The position numbers were made by a program, and so were the translations under genes. A model generated the notes under the pieces. That model had not been told where the DNA came from. It saw nothing but the letters and a program-made list of their open reading frames with translations, and made no database searches. Shown here piece after piece: positions 30,540 through 42,381 of a stretch of 64,000 nucleotides of DNA (the first letter of the stretch is position 1; every line of letters starts with the position of its first letter). Source of the DNA: Proteus vulgaris (GTDB taxonomy: Bacteria; Pseudomonadota; Gammaproteobacteria; Enterobacterales; Enterobacteriaceae). Location: positions 46,805 through 110,804 of the forward strand of contig NZ_JAEHOQ010000014.1 in NCBI RefSeq assembly GCF_016239305.1, read 5' to 3'.

Positions 30540-31610
30540 ATGAAACCAACAACAGCAAATTTTTATTTCAATACGCTAAAATTATTTTTTACTGGCGCAA
30601 TATTATGTACTCCAATTGTGGCATCTGCTTATATTCATGGTGAAGTCCGCACTGTTGGAGGCCCTAATATTTTTAGAGTTGAGTTAAATAACGCAACATT
30701 TCCTAATAACAGACCCGGTGAAACTGCCACAGTAAATTTTTCTTTGCCTGATAGATATTTAGCAACGGTTTACTGTCCTAAAGATCCCTTAGTTCCGAAT
30801 TCTCGCACTTATTATATGGCGAATTCTGACCTACGCTATTTAGGTAATAATTACTATGAACTTAATGAATACGTCGATGTTCAAATCAAATTTTCTATTT
30901 GGGGTCCTGAATCACTTCCTATCGTTCCTTTTATTGAAAAACCTAACAATCGAAATGGACAACAAGGTTGCCGTATTCCTGAATCACCAAAACCCAACAT
31001 GTCATCAGGAAGTAGCGGTGTATTAGTGTTTCGCCTGAAAAAACCGATTATTAATGGGGTTTCATTAACAGGGCAAGCTGTAGCTCAAATGTATGCCCGT
31101 GTAGGTAATGGCTTATATCGAGAGTATGGCCCTGAGCCAATTTCAAAATTAGTGATTAGCTCAGGAATATTAACCACGGAAGATAAATGCATATTTAATA
31201 ATGGCTCTCCAATTACCTTTGATTTTGGTAATGTTGGTAATACTTCTGATTATTTGAATGGCCAAAACTACAAGATCACGCGCAATATTCCAATTAAATG
31301 TGAAGGTGGTAGTTTTACTAATCCTAACAGTCGAATTATGTTTAAAATTCAAACAGGAAGCTCAGGTGTCGCTAGCTTTAACCCTAATTATCTCGGCACA
31401 ACAGGACCTGTAGATAGAACAAATTTAGGTATTGTTTTAAGAGACAAATCAGGAACGATTGTGCCACCTAATAAATATTTTTCTGTCGGGAAGCTGAATA
31501 ATTTTAAAGGTAATTGGGAAGTCACTGCGGCTCCTATTGCAAAGACAGGGAGCAAAATTACAGAAGGTGAGTTTTCAGCACATGCCACATTAGTTGCGGA
31601 GTTTATGTAA
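30540..31610 (+). CDS. pmfE: PmfE, two-domain minor subunit, probable tip adhesin
   Basis: 356 residues: signal peptide ending near IVASAYI, an N-terminal domain of about 190 residues without pilin similarity, and a C-terminal pilin domain with paired cysteines (EDKCIFNNG, PIKCEGG) ending in HATLVAEFM. A receptor-binding plus pilin layout and length near 350 is what tip adhesins show, so this is the likely adhesin of PMF; the receptor is not known from sequence. It overlaps the next gene by one base (TAATG). Confidence 0.82.
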   Translation: MKPTTANFYFNTLKLFFTGAILCTPIVASAYIHGEVRTVGGPNIFRVELNNATFPNNRPGETATVNFSLPDRYLATVYCPKDPLVPNSRTYYMANSDLRYLGNNYYELNEYVDVQIKFSIWGPESLPIVPFIEKPNNRNGQQGCRIPESPKPNMSSGSSGVLVFRLKKPIINGVSLTGQAVAQMYARVGNGLYREYGPEPISKLVISSGILTTEDKCIFNNGSPITFDFGNVGNTSDYLNGQNYKITRNIPIKCEGGSFTNPNSRIMFKIQTGSSGVASFNPNYLGTTGPVDRTNLGIVLRDKSGTIVPPNKYFSVGKLNNFKGNWEVTAAPIAKTGSKITEGEFSAHATLVAEFM

Positions 31611-32158
31611 TGGAAAATCCACTAATAAAATCTGCTATTTCTCTTTTATTGTTACTGTCGCCTTCTACCTTTGCTGCAACAGAGCTTATTGGCGGTGATA
31701 TGGAGTTTAAAGGCGTTGTGGTTGCACATGGTTGTACCATAGTTGCTGGTGATGAAAATAAAGTAATCGACTTCAAGCAGATATCCGCAAAAGATCTCTA
31801 TACCTTTCAAAAAAGTGAACCCGTTGCTTTTAGTATTAGTTTAGAAAATTGCAGCCAAGATATTTATAAAAGTGTCACAATTACACTTGATGGAAAAGAG
31901 CATCCGACAATGCCGGATCATCTTGCTGTTATTGGAACAGGATCTGAAGATCCTAAAAGTATCGGGATTGTATTTACCGATATTCAACGCAATGTTATTC
32001 AATTAAAAAAGCCGAGCACTACTCGACTTCTTAATAATAAACGTATTCAATTTAATTTTATAACGTATGTTGAGGCATCACCCTCTGCGCTGAAAAATCA
32101 AACATTGCTAACAGGACCTTTCCAAGCACAAGCAACCTATACCCTTAATTATCAGTAA
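31610..32158 (+). CDS. pmfF: PmfF, minor fimbrial subunit
   Basis: Pilin-fold minor subunit of 182 residues with signal peptide (LLLLSPSTFAAT), paired cysteines in VAHGCTIVAG and LENCSQDIY, and the C-terminal beta-zipper ATYTLNYQ. It is the last gene of the operon and its start is coupled to the pmfE stop. It may act as adaptor or terminator of the fibre. The gene ends only 8 bp from the end of the converging tadA, with no clear terminator between. Confidence 0.86.
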   Translation: MENPLIKSAISLLLLLSPSTFAATELIGGDMEFKGVVVAHGCTIVAGDENKVIDFKQISAKDLYTFQKSEPVAFSISLENCSQDIYKSVTITLDGKEHPTMPDHLAVIGTGSEDPKSIGIVFTDIQRNVIQLKKPSTTRLLNNKRIQFNFITYVEASPSALKNQTLLTGPFQAQATYTLNYQ

Positions 32159-32166
32159 ATAGATAT

Positions 32167-32706
<540 letters not shown>

Positions 32707-32801
32707 TCATTATCATATAGCGGGATATTGTACCCTGTTTTCTATTGATAACTAAAGAGATTGCCATGAATTGTTTATGATAAAAATAGCCAGATATAAC
32801 T

Positions 32802-33437
32802 TTAGTTTACACGGACTTCTGTTGCTAATTTAATCGCTAAAGCCCCTAAAATTGTTGCCATAAACCAACGTTGAATTAATGCCCAACGTGGTCTTTGTAT
32901 AAAGATCCCTGCAATTGAACCCGCAGCAATAACAATCAAGGCATTCACCGCAATACTAATAATAATTTGGATACTGCCAAGAACTAATGATTGATTTAAT
33001 ACACTGCCATTTCCAATAGTTATAAATTGGGGCAAAAGTGAAAGGTACATCAATGCAATTTTAGGATTGAGAAGATTAGTGACAAATCCCATCACAAAGA
33101 GCTTTGTCGTATTACCTGAAAGGAGTTTTTTCGGATGAAAGATAGAACGACCACCGGGTTTAATAGACTGCCAAGCAATATAAAGCAGATAAATTGCACC
33201 ACAAATTTTCAAGGTATCATAAGCATAAGGCACTGCCATAAAAATTGCGGTAATACCAAATGCAGCCAATAACATATAAAAAATATAGCCAACAGCCACA
33301 CCGATTAATGAAATAAATCCAGCTTTTTTTCCTTGAGAAATTGAGCGTGAAATCAGGTAAATCATATTAGGGCCCGGTGTTAGCACTAAACCCAAGGATA
33401 AAAGTGCAAACGTCCACATATTAAACAGTGTTGGCAT
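32802..33437 (-). CDS. LysE/RhtB-family amino-acid exporter
   Basis: Inner-membrane exporter of 211 residues with five to six hydrophobic segments. The family motif near the N-terminus, LGLVLTPGPNMIYLISRSISQGKKAG, and the central FVTNLLNPKIALMYLSLLPQF place it with RhtB-type exporters of amino acids or homoserine lactones. The exact substrate is not evident. It stands as a single gene between tadA and the divergent yfhL. Confidence 0.88.
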   Translation of the reverse strand: MPTLFNMWTFALLSLGLVLTPGPNMIYLISRSISQGKKAGFISLIGVAVGYIFYMLLAAFGITAIFMAVPYAYDTLKICGAIYLLYIAWQSIKPGGRSIFHPKKLLSGNTTKLFVMGFVTNLLNPKIALMYLSLLPQFITIGNGSVLNQSLVLGSIQIIISIAVNALIVIAAGSIAGIFIQRPRWALIQRWFMATILGALAIKLATEVRVN

Positions 33438-34052
<615 letters not shown>

Positions 34053-34092
34053 ATCTTAATCCATAATTTTGTGGGTGATAAATCTAAGAGAG

Positions 34093-34473
34093 CTATTTTT
34101 CTAAAATAACTGTCGCACAAGCATAGCGCTGTTCATCAGCAAGTGTTACGTGAATAGAGTTTATCCCCGCTTTCTCTGCCATTTCTTTGGCAACCGCTAA
34201 AAAATGCAGTGTGGGTTTGCCTAACTCATCATTGCGCACTTCAAAATGATTAAAAGCCAACCCTAAACGGATACCAGTACCTAATGCTTTTGCCGCAGCC
34301 TCTTTTACTGCAAATCGCTTGGCCAAAAAACGTATAGGTTGTTTATGTGACTGATAGATTTCCCACTCTGTTTCAGTAAGAATTCGACGGGCAAGGCGTT
34401 CACCAGAACGCCCTATAATTCCTTCGATACGCGATATTTCAACAATATCCATACCTAAACCAACAATAGCCAT
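34093..34473 (-). CDS. acpS: AcpS, holo-[acyl-carrier-protein] synthase
   Basis: Transfers 4'-phosphopantetheine from CoA to the serine of acyl carrier protein. The 126 residues carry the two family motifs [13 protein letters not shown] and [15 protein letters not shown]. Its ATG overlaps the last base of the pdxJ stop, suggesting coupled translation at the end of the lepA-acpS gene series. Confidence 0.96.
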   Translation of the reverse strand: MAIVGLGMDIVEISRIEGIIGRSGERLARRILTETEWEIYQSHKQPIRFLAKRFAVKEAAAKALGTGIRLGLAFNHFEVRNDELGKPTLHFLAVAKEMAEKAGINSIHVTLADEQRYACATVILEK

Positions 34474-35204
34474 TAGCGACGCGCTTCTCGCATTAAACGT
34501 TTCATTTCTTCAACTGCAGGTGCTAAGCCACTAAATACTGCTCTGCCAATAATGGCATGACCAATATTCAGTTCATACAATTCAGGTAAGGCAGCAATGC
34601 GCTGTACATTGTGATAATGCAAACCATGCCCTGCATTCACTTTTAAGCCTTTAGATGCAGCATAAGTCACTGCATCACGAATACGTACAAATTCTTTTTC
34701 TTGAGCCAATTCATCTTCAGCGTCAGCATAAGCGCCAGTATGGATCTCAATAAAAGGTGCGCCAACACGATCTGCAGCGTTAATTTGTTCATGGTCAGGA
34801 TCAATAAACAGAGAAACTTTGATACCCGCTAAAGATAAGCGTTTAATGGCATCTGCTATTTTTTCTTCATTAGCAACAACATCTAAACCACCTTCAGTTG
34901 TTACTTCTTGGCGTTTCTCAGGCACTAAACAACAAAAATCAGGTTGTGTTTGGCACGCGATCTCAATCATCTCTTCAGTGACTGCCATTTCCAGATTTAA
35001 TCTTGTCTGAACTGTTTGGCTTATCAGCATTAAGTCACGGTCAGTGATATGACGTCTATCTTCACGTAAATGAATAGTGATACCATCAGCGCCCGCTTGT
35101 TCTGCAACAAAAGCCGCTTGTACAGGATCGGGATATGTTGTGCCACGGGCATTACGAAGGGTGGCGATATGGTCAATATTAACGCCAAGTAGAATATCAG
35201 TCAT
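34473..35204 (-). CDS. pdxJ: PdxJ, pyridoxine 5'-phosphate synthase
   Basis: Condenses deoxyxylulose phosphate with aminoacetone phosphate to make PNP in vitamin B6 synthesis. The 243-residue TIM barrel shows [30 protein letters not shown], the active-site [16 protein letters not shown], and the phosphate-binding [13 protein letters not shown]. It lies 69 bp after recO on the same strand. Confidence 0.96.
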   Translation of the reverse strand: MTDILLGVNIDHIATLRNARGTTYPDPVQAAFVAEQAGADGITIHLREDRRHITDRDLMLISQTVQTRLNLEMAVTEEMIEIACQTQPDFCCLVPEKRQEVTTEGGLDVVANEEKIADAIKRLSLAGIKVSLFIDPDHEQINAADRVGAPFIEIHTGAYADAEDELAQEKEFVRIRDAVTYAASKGLKVNAGHGLHYHNVQRIAALPELYELNIGHAIIGRAVFSGLAPAVEEMKRLMREARR

Positions 35205-35273
35205 GCTCTTCTCCTGAAAAATAACGTTGCATTACCTTAGTTTACACATTCCATAGAGAAGAAAAAGACAATA

Positions 35274-36014
35274 TTACTGTTCTACTATCAATGCCCTTTT
35301 CTTTGGGGCTTTTTTAATAGCAAATTGTCTAAAAAGTTCTCTACTTTTTAATGGTTTTCCGCCTAAATAGGGTTTTAATGCCATTCTGGTAAATCTTTTT
35401 GCCGCTTTTAATGTTTCCACAGTAGGAAATTCGCGACTGGCTAAGGATTTTAATTCAAATCCAGTAAAACTATTATGATCAACCACTAAACTCGCAATAA
35501 AACCTTTTTCTTCTCGATATCGATAGGTCATCGAATCTGAAACAGGCTCTCCACTTCCGGCACAATGCAGAAAATCTAGGCCATAACCAAGTTGAGTTAA
35601 TAACGCCAGTTCAAAGCGTCTTAAGGCCGCTTCAGATGTAGTGTCACTAGCCGCAAGAATTTGTAAGCAAGAAAGATATTCAAAAAAAAGCACACTGTAA
35701 GAAGTGCCATTTTCCAAAACACGAGATAAGAGTTCGTTAAGATACAGGCCACTATAAAGAACAGAGCCTGTCAGCGGTAAAGCTAAAGAGATAGGTTCAG
35801 CATCACGAAGTGTTTTAACTTCTCCTCGCCCACTCCAACGAATGAGCAAAGGAGTAAAAGGTTGAAGTGCCCCTTTTAGGGGTGAACGACGGCCTCGAGC
35901 ACCTTTTGACAATATGCGTACTCGCCCTTCATTTTCAGTGAAAAAATCGAGTAATAAACTCGTTTCACTGTAAGGTCGAGCATGGATAACGAATGCACGT
36001 TGCCAGCCATCCAC
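35274..36014 (-). CDS. recO: RecO, recombination mediator
   Basis: Helps load RecA on SSB-coated DNA in the RecFOR pathway. The 246 residues start [19 protein letters not shown] with the N-terminal OB fold ([20 protein letters not shown]) followed by a helical domain including [17 protein letters not shown]. The zinc cysteines of some RecO proteins are absent, as in E. coli. It is 9 bp after era. Confidence 0.93.
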   Translation of the reverse strand: MDGWQRAFVIHARPYSETSLLLDFFTENEGRVRILSKGARGRRSPLKGALQPFTPLLIRWSGRGEVKTLRDAEPISLALPLTGSVLYSGLYLNELLSRVLENGTSYSVLFFEYLSCLQILAASDTTSEAALRRFELALLTQLGYGLDFLHCAGSGEPVSDSMTYRYREEKGFIASLVVDHNSFTGFELKSLASREFPTVETLKAAKRFTRMALKPYLGGKPLKSRELFRQFAIKKAPKKRALIVEQ

Positions 36015-36023
36015 TTCAGTTAC

Positions 36024-36932
36024 CTACTTTAAATCGTCCACATAGCCAAGGCTACGTAAAGCACGTTCATCATCAGCCCAGCCAGCTTTAACCTTCACCC
36101 AAAGTTCTAAGTGAACTTTGTTTTCAAATAGGTCTTCCATATCCATACGGGCTTCAGTACCAATTTTCTTGATTTTTACGCCTTTATTACCAATAACCAT
36201 TTTTTTCTGGCCTTCACGTTCAACCAGAATTAATCCGTGGATATCGTAACCACCGCGTTCATTAGTAACAAATTGCTCAATTTCAACAGTGACAGAATAA
36301 GGTAGTTCCTCACCTAAGAAACGCATCAATTTCTCACGAATAATTTCTGACGCCATAAAACGTTGAGAGCGATCAGTAATATAATCTTCAGGGAAATGAT
36401 GAATAGCTTCTGGCAGACATTTACGAACAATTTTAGCAATCGTATCGATATTCATGTCTTTTTCTGCACTAATTGGCACAACATCAAGAAAATCCATTTG
36501 TTGGCTTAAAAAGCCAATATGTGGAAGTAACTTGGTTTTATCAATAACATTATCCACTTTATTAATTGCTAATAAAACAGGGCAACGCAATGATTTTAAT
36601 TTGTTTAATACCATTTCATCGTCAGGCGTCCAGTTGGTACCTTCAACAACGAAAATCACCAATTCAACATCACCAATCGAGCTACTTGCCGCACGATTCA
36701 TTAGTCTATTGATGGCTCGCTTTTCTTCAATATGCAAGCCTGGTGTATCAACATAAATCGCTTGATAAACACCATCAGTATCAATACCCATGATACGATG
36801 ACGCGTTGTTTGCGGTTTACGTGATGTAATAGAAACTTTCTGCCCCAATAATTGGTTCAGTAGTGTTGATTTTCCCACATTTGGGCGACCGACTATCGCA
36901 ATAAATCCGCAATAGGTTTGTTCTTCGCTCAT
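36024..36932 (-). CDS. era: Era, GTPase for 30S ribosome maturation
   Basis: Essential GTPase that binds the 3' end of 16S rRNA. G motifs are intact: [22 protein letters not shown] and NKVD; the C-terminal KH domain has [17 protein letters not shown]. Length 302. It overlaps the end of rnc by four bases (ATGA), implying coupled translation. Confidence 0.97.
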   Translation of the reverse strand: MSEEQTYCGFIAIVGRPNVGKSTLLNQLLGQKVSITSRKPQTTRHRIMGIDTDGVYQAIYVDTPGLHIEEKRAINRLMNRAASSSIGDVELVIFVVEGTNWTPDDEMVLNKLKSLRCPVLLAINKVDNVIDKTKLLPHIGFLSQQMDFLDVVPISAEKDMNIDTIAKIVRKCLPEAIHHFPEDYITDRSQRFMASEIIREKLMRFLGEELPYSVTVEIEQFVTNERGGYDIHGLILVEREGQKKMVIGNKGVKIKKIGTEARMDMEDLFENKVHLELWVKVKAGWADDERALRSLGYVDDLK

Positions 36933-37609
36933 TCAAGCTCCAATTGTATTAATGCCTGTTCAGCAGCGGCTTGTTCAGCTTTTCGACGGCTTGTGCCCAT
37001 CCCTTTGACGGGTTGATCGATACCGCTTATCTGACAATGGATCGTAAACTCTTGGTCATGGGCTTCACCACGAACCTGTACCACAATATAAGATGGTAGT
37101 GGTAGATGGCGCCCTTGCAGATACTCTTGCAGACGAGTTTTAGGATCTTTTTGCTTATCGCCTGGGCTGATTTCAGCCAAACGATTCTCATACCATTCTA
37201 AAATAATTTTTTCGATATTTTGAATATCACTATCAAGGAAAATAGCACCAATTAAAGCTTCCACCGTATCCGCTAAAATTGATTCTCGGCGGAAACCGCC
37301 ACTTTTTAATTCTCCAGGACCTAAACGCAGACATTCGCCTAGTTCAAATTCACGTGCTAATTCAGCGAGTGTATTACCACGAACAAGCGTTGCTCTCATT
37401 CGGCTCATATCCCCTTCATCAACACGAGGGAAGCGATGATAGAGCGCATTAGCAATAACATAGCTTAGAATTGAATCACCTAAAAATTCTAAACGTTCAT
37501 TGTGTTTACTGCTTGCACTACGATGCGTTAAAGCCTGTAGTAATAATTCATTTTGCGTAAAAGTATAGCCCAGTTTCTTTTGTAACTGGTTTACTAATAA
37601 AGTATTCAT
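36929..37609 (-). CDS. rnc: Rnc, ribonuclease III
   Basis: Cleaves double-stranded RNA, including rRNA precursors. The signature [11 protein letters not shown] gives the catalytic acidic residues, with the second set in [13 protein letters not shown]; a double-stranded-RNA-binding domain occupies the last 70 residues ([11 protein letters not shown] then [16 protein letters not shown]). Length 226. A perfect hairpin in its leader may be the autoregulatory site known as rncO in E. coli. Confidence 0.97.
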   Translation of the reverse strand: MNTLLVNQLQKKLGYTFTQNELLLQALTHRSASSKHNERLEFLGDSILSYVIANALYHRFPRVDEGDMSRMRATLVRGNTLAELAREFELGECLRLGPGELKSGGFRRESILADTVEALIGAIFLDSDIQNIEKIILEWYENRLAEISPGDKQKDPKTRLQEYLQGRHLPLPSYIVVQVRGEAHDQEFTIHCQISGIDQPVKGMGTSRRKAEQAAAEQALIQLELE

Positions 37610-37710
37610 GTGCGATCAAGTTCCATAACTTAATTTGAAGCACACGCAACAAATCTGTTTAAGACAACGAGAGATTATCGGGTTGGATAACAGAACTGTT
37701 GCGTTTGCAC

Positions 37711-37735
37711 TGGCTCCTGTGAATAACAGGAGCCA
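37711..37735 (-). promoter_or_regulatory. Perfect hairpin in the lepB-rnc spacer (candidate rncO-like RNase III site)
   Basis: Arms TGGCTCCTGT (37711-37720) and ACAGGAGCCA (37726-37735) with a five-base loop, about 100 bp upstream of rnc. No T-run follows on the minus strand, so it is not a standard terminator. In E. coli the rnc leader contains a hairpin cut by RNase III as autoregulation; the role here is inferred from place and form. Confidence 0.5.
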
Positions 37736-37804
37736 ATCATATTTAAAGAAGTGGCATATTCTACACTGAGATAGAAAGGAATGCTGTAGCTATTTTGTCA
37801 ATAG

Positions 37805-38776
37805 TTACTTAATGCCACCGATACGACTGAGACGAACGCCTGTAGGCCATTCATTCTCTTGTTTTTCAAAGCTCATCCAAATCGTTGTCGCTTTACCGAC
37901 TAAATTTTTCTCTGGCACAAACCCCCAGAAACGACTGTCTGAACTTCCATCTCGATTATCCCCCATCATAAAATAATGATCTTCAGGGACAATCCAAGTA
38001 CCAACGGGTAATCCTGGTTGGATAAACTCAGGCATCGTCATATCACCAGGTATTGTCATAATACGGTGAGAGACTTTTCCTATCGTTTCTACGCGTTCTT
38101 CTTCACGTAATTGAGTTGCTGTTGAAATAGGATCTTCAATTGGAATTGATTTCATGCCATTTATACGCTGACCACCCGGTACATTTTGTAACAACAGCGT
38201 CCATTCACTTGGATAAGCGGTACCATAAGTTACCGAAATCTCATCGTTACAAATCGCTTTATTACAATTTGGGTAGATGTGTATTTTTTTCGACATCATA
38301 TCATAAACAATTTTATCACCCGGTAACCCAATAACGCGTTTAATAAAGTCAGTAGAAGGATCACGAGGATATTTAAAGACTGCAATATCACCTCGTTTTG
38401 GCTTTCCTGTATTTATTAACGTTGTTTGTGTTATTGGATCTTTTAATCCATAAGCAAACTTTTCAACCAAGATAAAATCGCCAACCAATAAGGTTGGCAT
38501 CATGGAGCGAGAAGGTATTTGAAACGGCTCATACACAAATGAACGCAGAACCAAAACAATAATCAATACTGGAAAGAGAGAACCTAAGGTTTCAGCCCAG
38601 CTTGGCTTATTAATTGATTTTGCTAACTCTTGCTGATCCTCGGTACCTTGCGTCATATCTTGAAGACGCTTTAGTTTTGCTTTTCGGGCAGGTTTGAGCT
38701 TAAAACGCTCAATTCCCCAAAAAACTCCCGTTATTAGCGTTGCCAGCGTTAGGATCAAGGCAAACGTGTTAGCCAT
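37805..38776 (-). CDS. lepB: LepB, signal peptidase I
   Basis: Membrane serine protease removing signal peptides. Two N-terminal hydrophobic segments (about 3-21 and 66-84) precede the periplasmic catalytic domain. The catalytic serine is in IPSRSMMPTLLVGDF and the general-base lysine in FIKRVIGLPGDK; the late MMGDNRDGSSDSRFWGF box is complete. Length 323. It follows lepA by 14 bp, as in other enterobacteria. Confidence 0.97.
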   Translation of the reverse strand: MANTFALILTLATLITGVFWGIERFKLKPARKAKLKRLQDMTQGTEDQQELAKSINKPSWAETLGSLFPVLIIVLVLRSFVYEPFQIPSRSMMPTLLVGDFILVEKFAYGLKDPITQTTLINTGKPKRGDIAVFKYPRDPSTDFIKRVIGLPGDKIVYDMMSKKIHIYPNCNKAICNDEISVTYGTAYPSEWTLLLQNVPGGQRINGMKSIPIEDPISTATQLREEERVETIGKVSHRIMTIPGDMTMPEFIQPGLPVGTWIVPEDHYFMMGDNRDGSSDSRFWGFVPEKNLVGKATTIWMSFEKQENEWPTGVRLSRIGGIK

Positions 38777-38790
38777 GTTTTCTCCTTAAA

Positions 38791-40587
38791 TTATTTATCT
38801 TTACCAACATGAAGGATGGCTAAAAACGCTTCTTGTGGTAACTCTACATTACCAATTTGCTTCATACGTTTTTTACCATCTTTCTGTTTCTGTAACAGTT
38901 TTTTCTTACGGCTAACGTCACCACCATAACATTTGGCTAATACGTTTTTACGTAACTGTTTAACAGTTGAACGAGCAATAATATGGTTACCAATTGCTGC
39001 TTGAATAGCGATATCAAACTGTTGACGTGGAATAAATTCTTTCATTTTTTCCACCAATTCACGTCCACGATAAGGTGCATTATCGTTATGTGTAATCAAT
39101 GCTAATGCATCAACACGATCGCCATTTATTAAGACATCGACACGTACCATGTTAGAGCCTTGGAAGCGGATAAAGTTATAGTCTAAAGAGGCATAACCGC
39201 GTGATGTGGATTTTAATCGGTCAAAGAAATCTAAGACCACTTCAGCCATTGGAATTTCGTAAGTCAATGAGACCTGATTACCATGATAGACCATATTGGT
39301 CTGAACACCGCGTTTTTCGATACATAAAGTAATTACATTACCTAAGTATTCTTGCGGTAATAACATATGACATTCAGCAATAGGCTCTCTGATTTCTTCT
39401 ATATTATTCAGTGGCGGTAATTTAGACGGACTATCCACTAATACAATATCACCATTGGTCATTTCAACTTCATAAACAACGGTTGGTGCTGTTGTGATCA
39501 GGTCAAGGTCATATTCACGCTCTAAACGCTCTTGGATGATCTCCATATGAAGAAGACCCAAGAAACCACAACGGAAACCAAAACCTAACGCTGTTGAGCT
39601 TTCTGGTTCATAGAATAATGATGCGTCATTAAGACTTAGTTTTCCTAATGCATCACGGAATGATTCATAGTCGTCAGAGCTAATTGGGAATAAACCCGCA
39701 TAAACCTGTGGCTTCACTTTTTTAAAGCCTGGTAATGGTTTATCTGCTGGTTTTTGTGCTGCTGTTAAGGTATCCCCAACAGGGGCACCTAAAATATCTT
39801 TAATACCACAAACAACCCAGCCTACTTCACCACAATTTAATGATGTTGTATCAATTTGTTTTGGTGTAAAAATACCAATACGGTCAATGTTATAAACTTG
39901 GCCAGTACTCATCACCTTAATTTTATCGCCTTTACTCACTTTACCGTTTTTAACACGGATCAGTGAAACAACACCAAGATAGTTATCAAACCATGAATCA
40001 ATGATCAATGCTTGTAATGGGGCTTCAGGATCACCTTCAGGTGCTGGAATTTCTTTGACAAGACGTTCAATAACTTCTTTAACACCTATACCTGTTTTTG
40101 CGGAGCAACGTACTGCATCTGTGGCATCAATACCCACGATATCTTCAATTTCTTCAGCAACGCGCTCAGGTTCAGCCGCAGGTAAATCTATTTTATTTAA
40201 AACCGGAACGACGGTGAGATCCATATCCATCGCTGTATAACAGTTTGCTAATGTTTGTGCTTCAACCCCTTGTCCTGCATCAACGACCAATAAGGCGCCT
40301 TCACAAGCAGCAAGTGAACGAGATACTTCATAAGAGAAGTCAACGTGTCCAGGGGTATCGATAAAGTTAAGCTGATAAACTTCACCGTCATCTGCGGTGT
40401 AATTCAAGGTTACGCTTTGCGCTTTGATTGTAATACCACGTTCACGCTCAAGATCCATAGAATCAAGAACCTGCGCAGCCATTTCACGATCTGATAAGCC
40501 ACCACAAATTTGAATAATTCGATCTGATAACGTCGATTTACCGTGGTCAATATGTGCGATAATGGAAAAGTTACGTATGTTTTTCAT
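38791..40587 (-). CDS. lepA: LepA (EF4), ribosome-associated GTPase
   Basis: Translational GTPase affecting initiation and 30S maturation. The 598 residues have the EF-G-like G domain ([34 protein letters not shown]), then domains II, III and V and the LepA-specific C-terminal domain ending ILHVGKDK. It begins the lepA-lepB-rnc-era-recO-pdxJ-acpS series. The 300 bp upstream contain no gene. Confidence 0.97.
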   Translation of the reverse strand: MKNIRNFSIIAHIDHGKSTLSDRIIQICGGLSDREMAAQVLDSMDLERERGITIKAQSVTLNYTADDGEVYQLNFIDTPGHVDFSYEVSRSLAACEGALLVVDAGQGVEAQTLANCYTAMDMDLTVVPVLNKIDLPAAEPERVAEEIEDIVGIDATDAVRCSAKTGIGVKEVIERLVKEIPAPEGDPEAPLQALIIDSWFDNYLGVVSLIRVKNGKVSKGDKIKVMSTGQVYNIDRIGIFTPKQIDTTSLNCGEVGWVVCGIKDILGAPVGDTLTAAQKPADKPLPGFKKVKPQVYAGLFPISSDDYESFRDALGKLSLNDASLFYEPESSTALGFGFRCGFLGLLHMEIIQERLEREYDLDLITTAPTVVYEVEMTNGDIVLVDSPSKLPPLNNIEEIREPIAECHMLLPQEYLGNVITLCIEKRGVQTNMVYHGNQVSLTYEIPMAEVVLDFFDRLKSTSRGYASLDYNFIRFQGSNMVRVDVLINGDRVDALALITHNDNAPYRGRELVEKMKEFIPRQQFDIAIQAAIGNHIIARSTVKQLRKNVLAKCYGGDVSRKKKLLQKQKDGKKRMKQIGNVELPQEAFLAILHVGKDK

Positions 40588-40855
40588 TCTGAAATTATTT
40601 TTCTCTATTGCTTTGCTCTATAAATCTGGCTTTGGAGTCATTCATGGACACAAAGCGAAAACTCTATATTGCAGGAGTTATTATTGATGACGCATTCTAC
40701 ACACTAGAGACATTATACTCAAAGAAACGTTCATCAAACACAAACATTTATGCTAAGACTTACATTTATTTGTGATTTTTTTAAGGTAATTTCCAGATAT
40801 TGAAACGCGTTAATTTGAGATGAAAACAATAATGAAATTAGCCAAACAAAAAATA
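40588..40855 (-). other. Intergenic region between rseC and lepA
   Basis: About 270 bp with no coding frame. It must hold the lepA promoter, but no -35/-10 pair stands out enough to name. The rseC terminator closes its left end. Confidence 0.4.
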
Positions 40856-40880
40856 ATGGGGCTAATGCCCCATCTTTTTT
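40856..40880 (-). terminator. rseC operon terminator
   Basis: Perfect seven-base arms ATGGGGC (40856-40862) and GCCCCAT (40867-40873) around TAAT, with A/T runs on both sides. It lies 10 bp beyond the rseC stop and ends the rpoE-rseABC transcript. Confidence 0.82.
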
Positions 40881-40889
40881 ATCTGCTAA

Positions 40890-41354
40890 CTACTCTTGAA
40901 ATTGAACCTTAAGTTCATGAGGAGGAAGGCCTATTTGTAATATAACAGGCTCAAATCCTTCATCTCTACTCCACCATGTTGCCACTTTTTTTGCTAATAA
41001 AAAGCCAAGAAGACCACCAATAAGGCCACTACAAAAAATAGCAAACTCACTGGAAAACCAAAGGCTCGCAATGCCCGCGACAATAAATAAGCCAATCAGT
41101 GGCGTTAAATACACCAACATAGCAGAAAGAAGTAAATTATTTTCAGGGATCCCAACTTCCACTTTTTGCCCTTCAACTAAAGGTTGTGCAACAGGAAGTT
41201 CGAGTTGGTGAACAGTTTCGGGTCCTATTTTATTTAATAAATAAGAGCCACACGCTGCACGAGCTTGGCAACTACCACAGCCAGAAGAGGAACCGTAGCG
41301 CAATAACGCTCTTCCTTCATGCCAATGTATAACTGTTGCCCACTCTTTAACCAT
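40890..41354 (-). CDS. rseC: RseC, membrane protein of the sigma-E operon
   Basis: Inner-membrane protein with two transmembrane segments in the middle (about residues 73-92 and 98-118). The N-terminal cytoplasmic part has the cysteine motif SGCGSCQARAACGSY, typical of RseC and linked in other bacteria to SoxR reduction (Rsx system) and thiamine synthesis. It has 154 residues and is last in the rpoE-rseA-rseB-rseC operon. Confidence 0.93.
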   Translation of the reverse strand: MVKEWATVIHWHEGRALLRYGSSSGCGSCQARAACGSYLLNKIGPETVHQLELPVAQPLVEGQKVEVGIPENNLLLSAMLVYLTPLIGLFIVAGIASLWFSSEFAIFCSGLIGGLLGFLLAKKVATWWSRDEGFEPVILQIGLPPHELKVQFQE

Positions 41355-41366
41355 AACTTATACCTT

Positions 41367-42335
41367 TTACTTTTTCGTAAATACAACACTGTTGACTATC
41401 TTCTGTGCTGTAGAAAATGGTAATTGACCAATAAAGGTAATTTCATTGCCTTCTTTGTCATAGGTATAAATTGTATTACGACCATACCTTAACATTTTAT
41501 CGCGTTCGGGCGAATTTGTTTGCTGACCACTTTTATTAACATAAATAGAGAAGTCAAATAAGCCATCGCTAAATAAAATAGACTGACTAAACTCAGTTTC
41601 AGAAATCTGATGATTACTACGTTTTACTTCTTTAAAACCATCAGGTAACTCGCTGACTGACCAGTTATAAACTAAAGATTTAGATTTAGGGATAAGTAAC
41701 ACTGGCGGCATATTCACAGTACGCAATGAACTCAATTTTGTTTCAACCTCATTGCCTTCATTCACCGTGATCACTCTAAATTGTTCAATAATGTCATTAT
41801 TTTTATCTAAGAGATCCACTCTTAAAGGAAGATATCTTTCTTCATCAATAAACAAGACATAATCATAACGGTCATTATTTTTTGATAGCACTCGAACAAC
41901 ACGGCTCGGAATATCACCAATATGGGTTCTACCTGCATCGATAAAGTTATAATATCCCGATAATTCATTGAAATCCTGGTAGATAATAGCAGGAACATAA
42001 TCAACGATATGATCATTTCTCAAGCTAAAGGCATCTAATCCTGGCTCAAAATAGCTAATTTCATTACCACGTTGAACAATTTCACGGCGTGTACTATCCA
42101 TTTGCATTAGTTGTGCAATAGGCTTGCCATCAATAAGAGCATGACGATAGCGAATAGGAACAATACCTTGAGAATTGATATTGATAAAAGATAATTCATA
42201 GGTAGAAGTTTGACTTGTATGACCCATCTTTTGCAACAAAGCCTCGACACTACCTGTTTGAGGTTGTGCCAAGGCTTGTATCGACATTGACAGGCTGCCC
42301 GCCAACAATAAGGCGGATAACCATGATTTTTTCAT
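41367..42335 (-). CDS. rseB: RseB, periplasmic regulator of sigma-E
   Basis: Binds the periplasmic part of RseA and shields it from DegS; lipopolysaccharide precursors release it. The 322 residues start with a signal peptide (cleavage near IQALAQ), followed by the LolA-like large domain and a small C-terminal domain ending TAQKIVNSVVF. It lies 46 bp after rseA. Confidence 0.95.
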   Translation of the reverse strand: MKKSWLSALLLAGSLSMSIQALAQPQTGSVEALLQKMGHTSQTSTYELSFININSQGIVPIRYRHALIDGKPIAQLMQMDSTRREIVQRGNEISYFEPGLDAFSLRNDHIVDYVPAIIYQDFNELSGYYNFIDAGRTHIGDIPSRVVRVLSKNNDRYDYVLFIDEERYLPLRVDLLDKNNDIIEQFRVITVNEGNEVETKLSSLRTVNMPPVLLIPKSKSLVYNWSVSELPDGFKEVKRSNHQISETEFSQSILFSDGLFDFSIYVNKSGQQTNSPERDKMLRYGRNTIYTYDKEGNEITFIGQLPFSTAQKIVNSVVFTKK

Positions 42336-42381
42336 TACGACTGTTTTATTCCCACACGTTATTTATACATTCACGTCGTTA

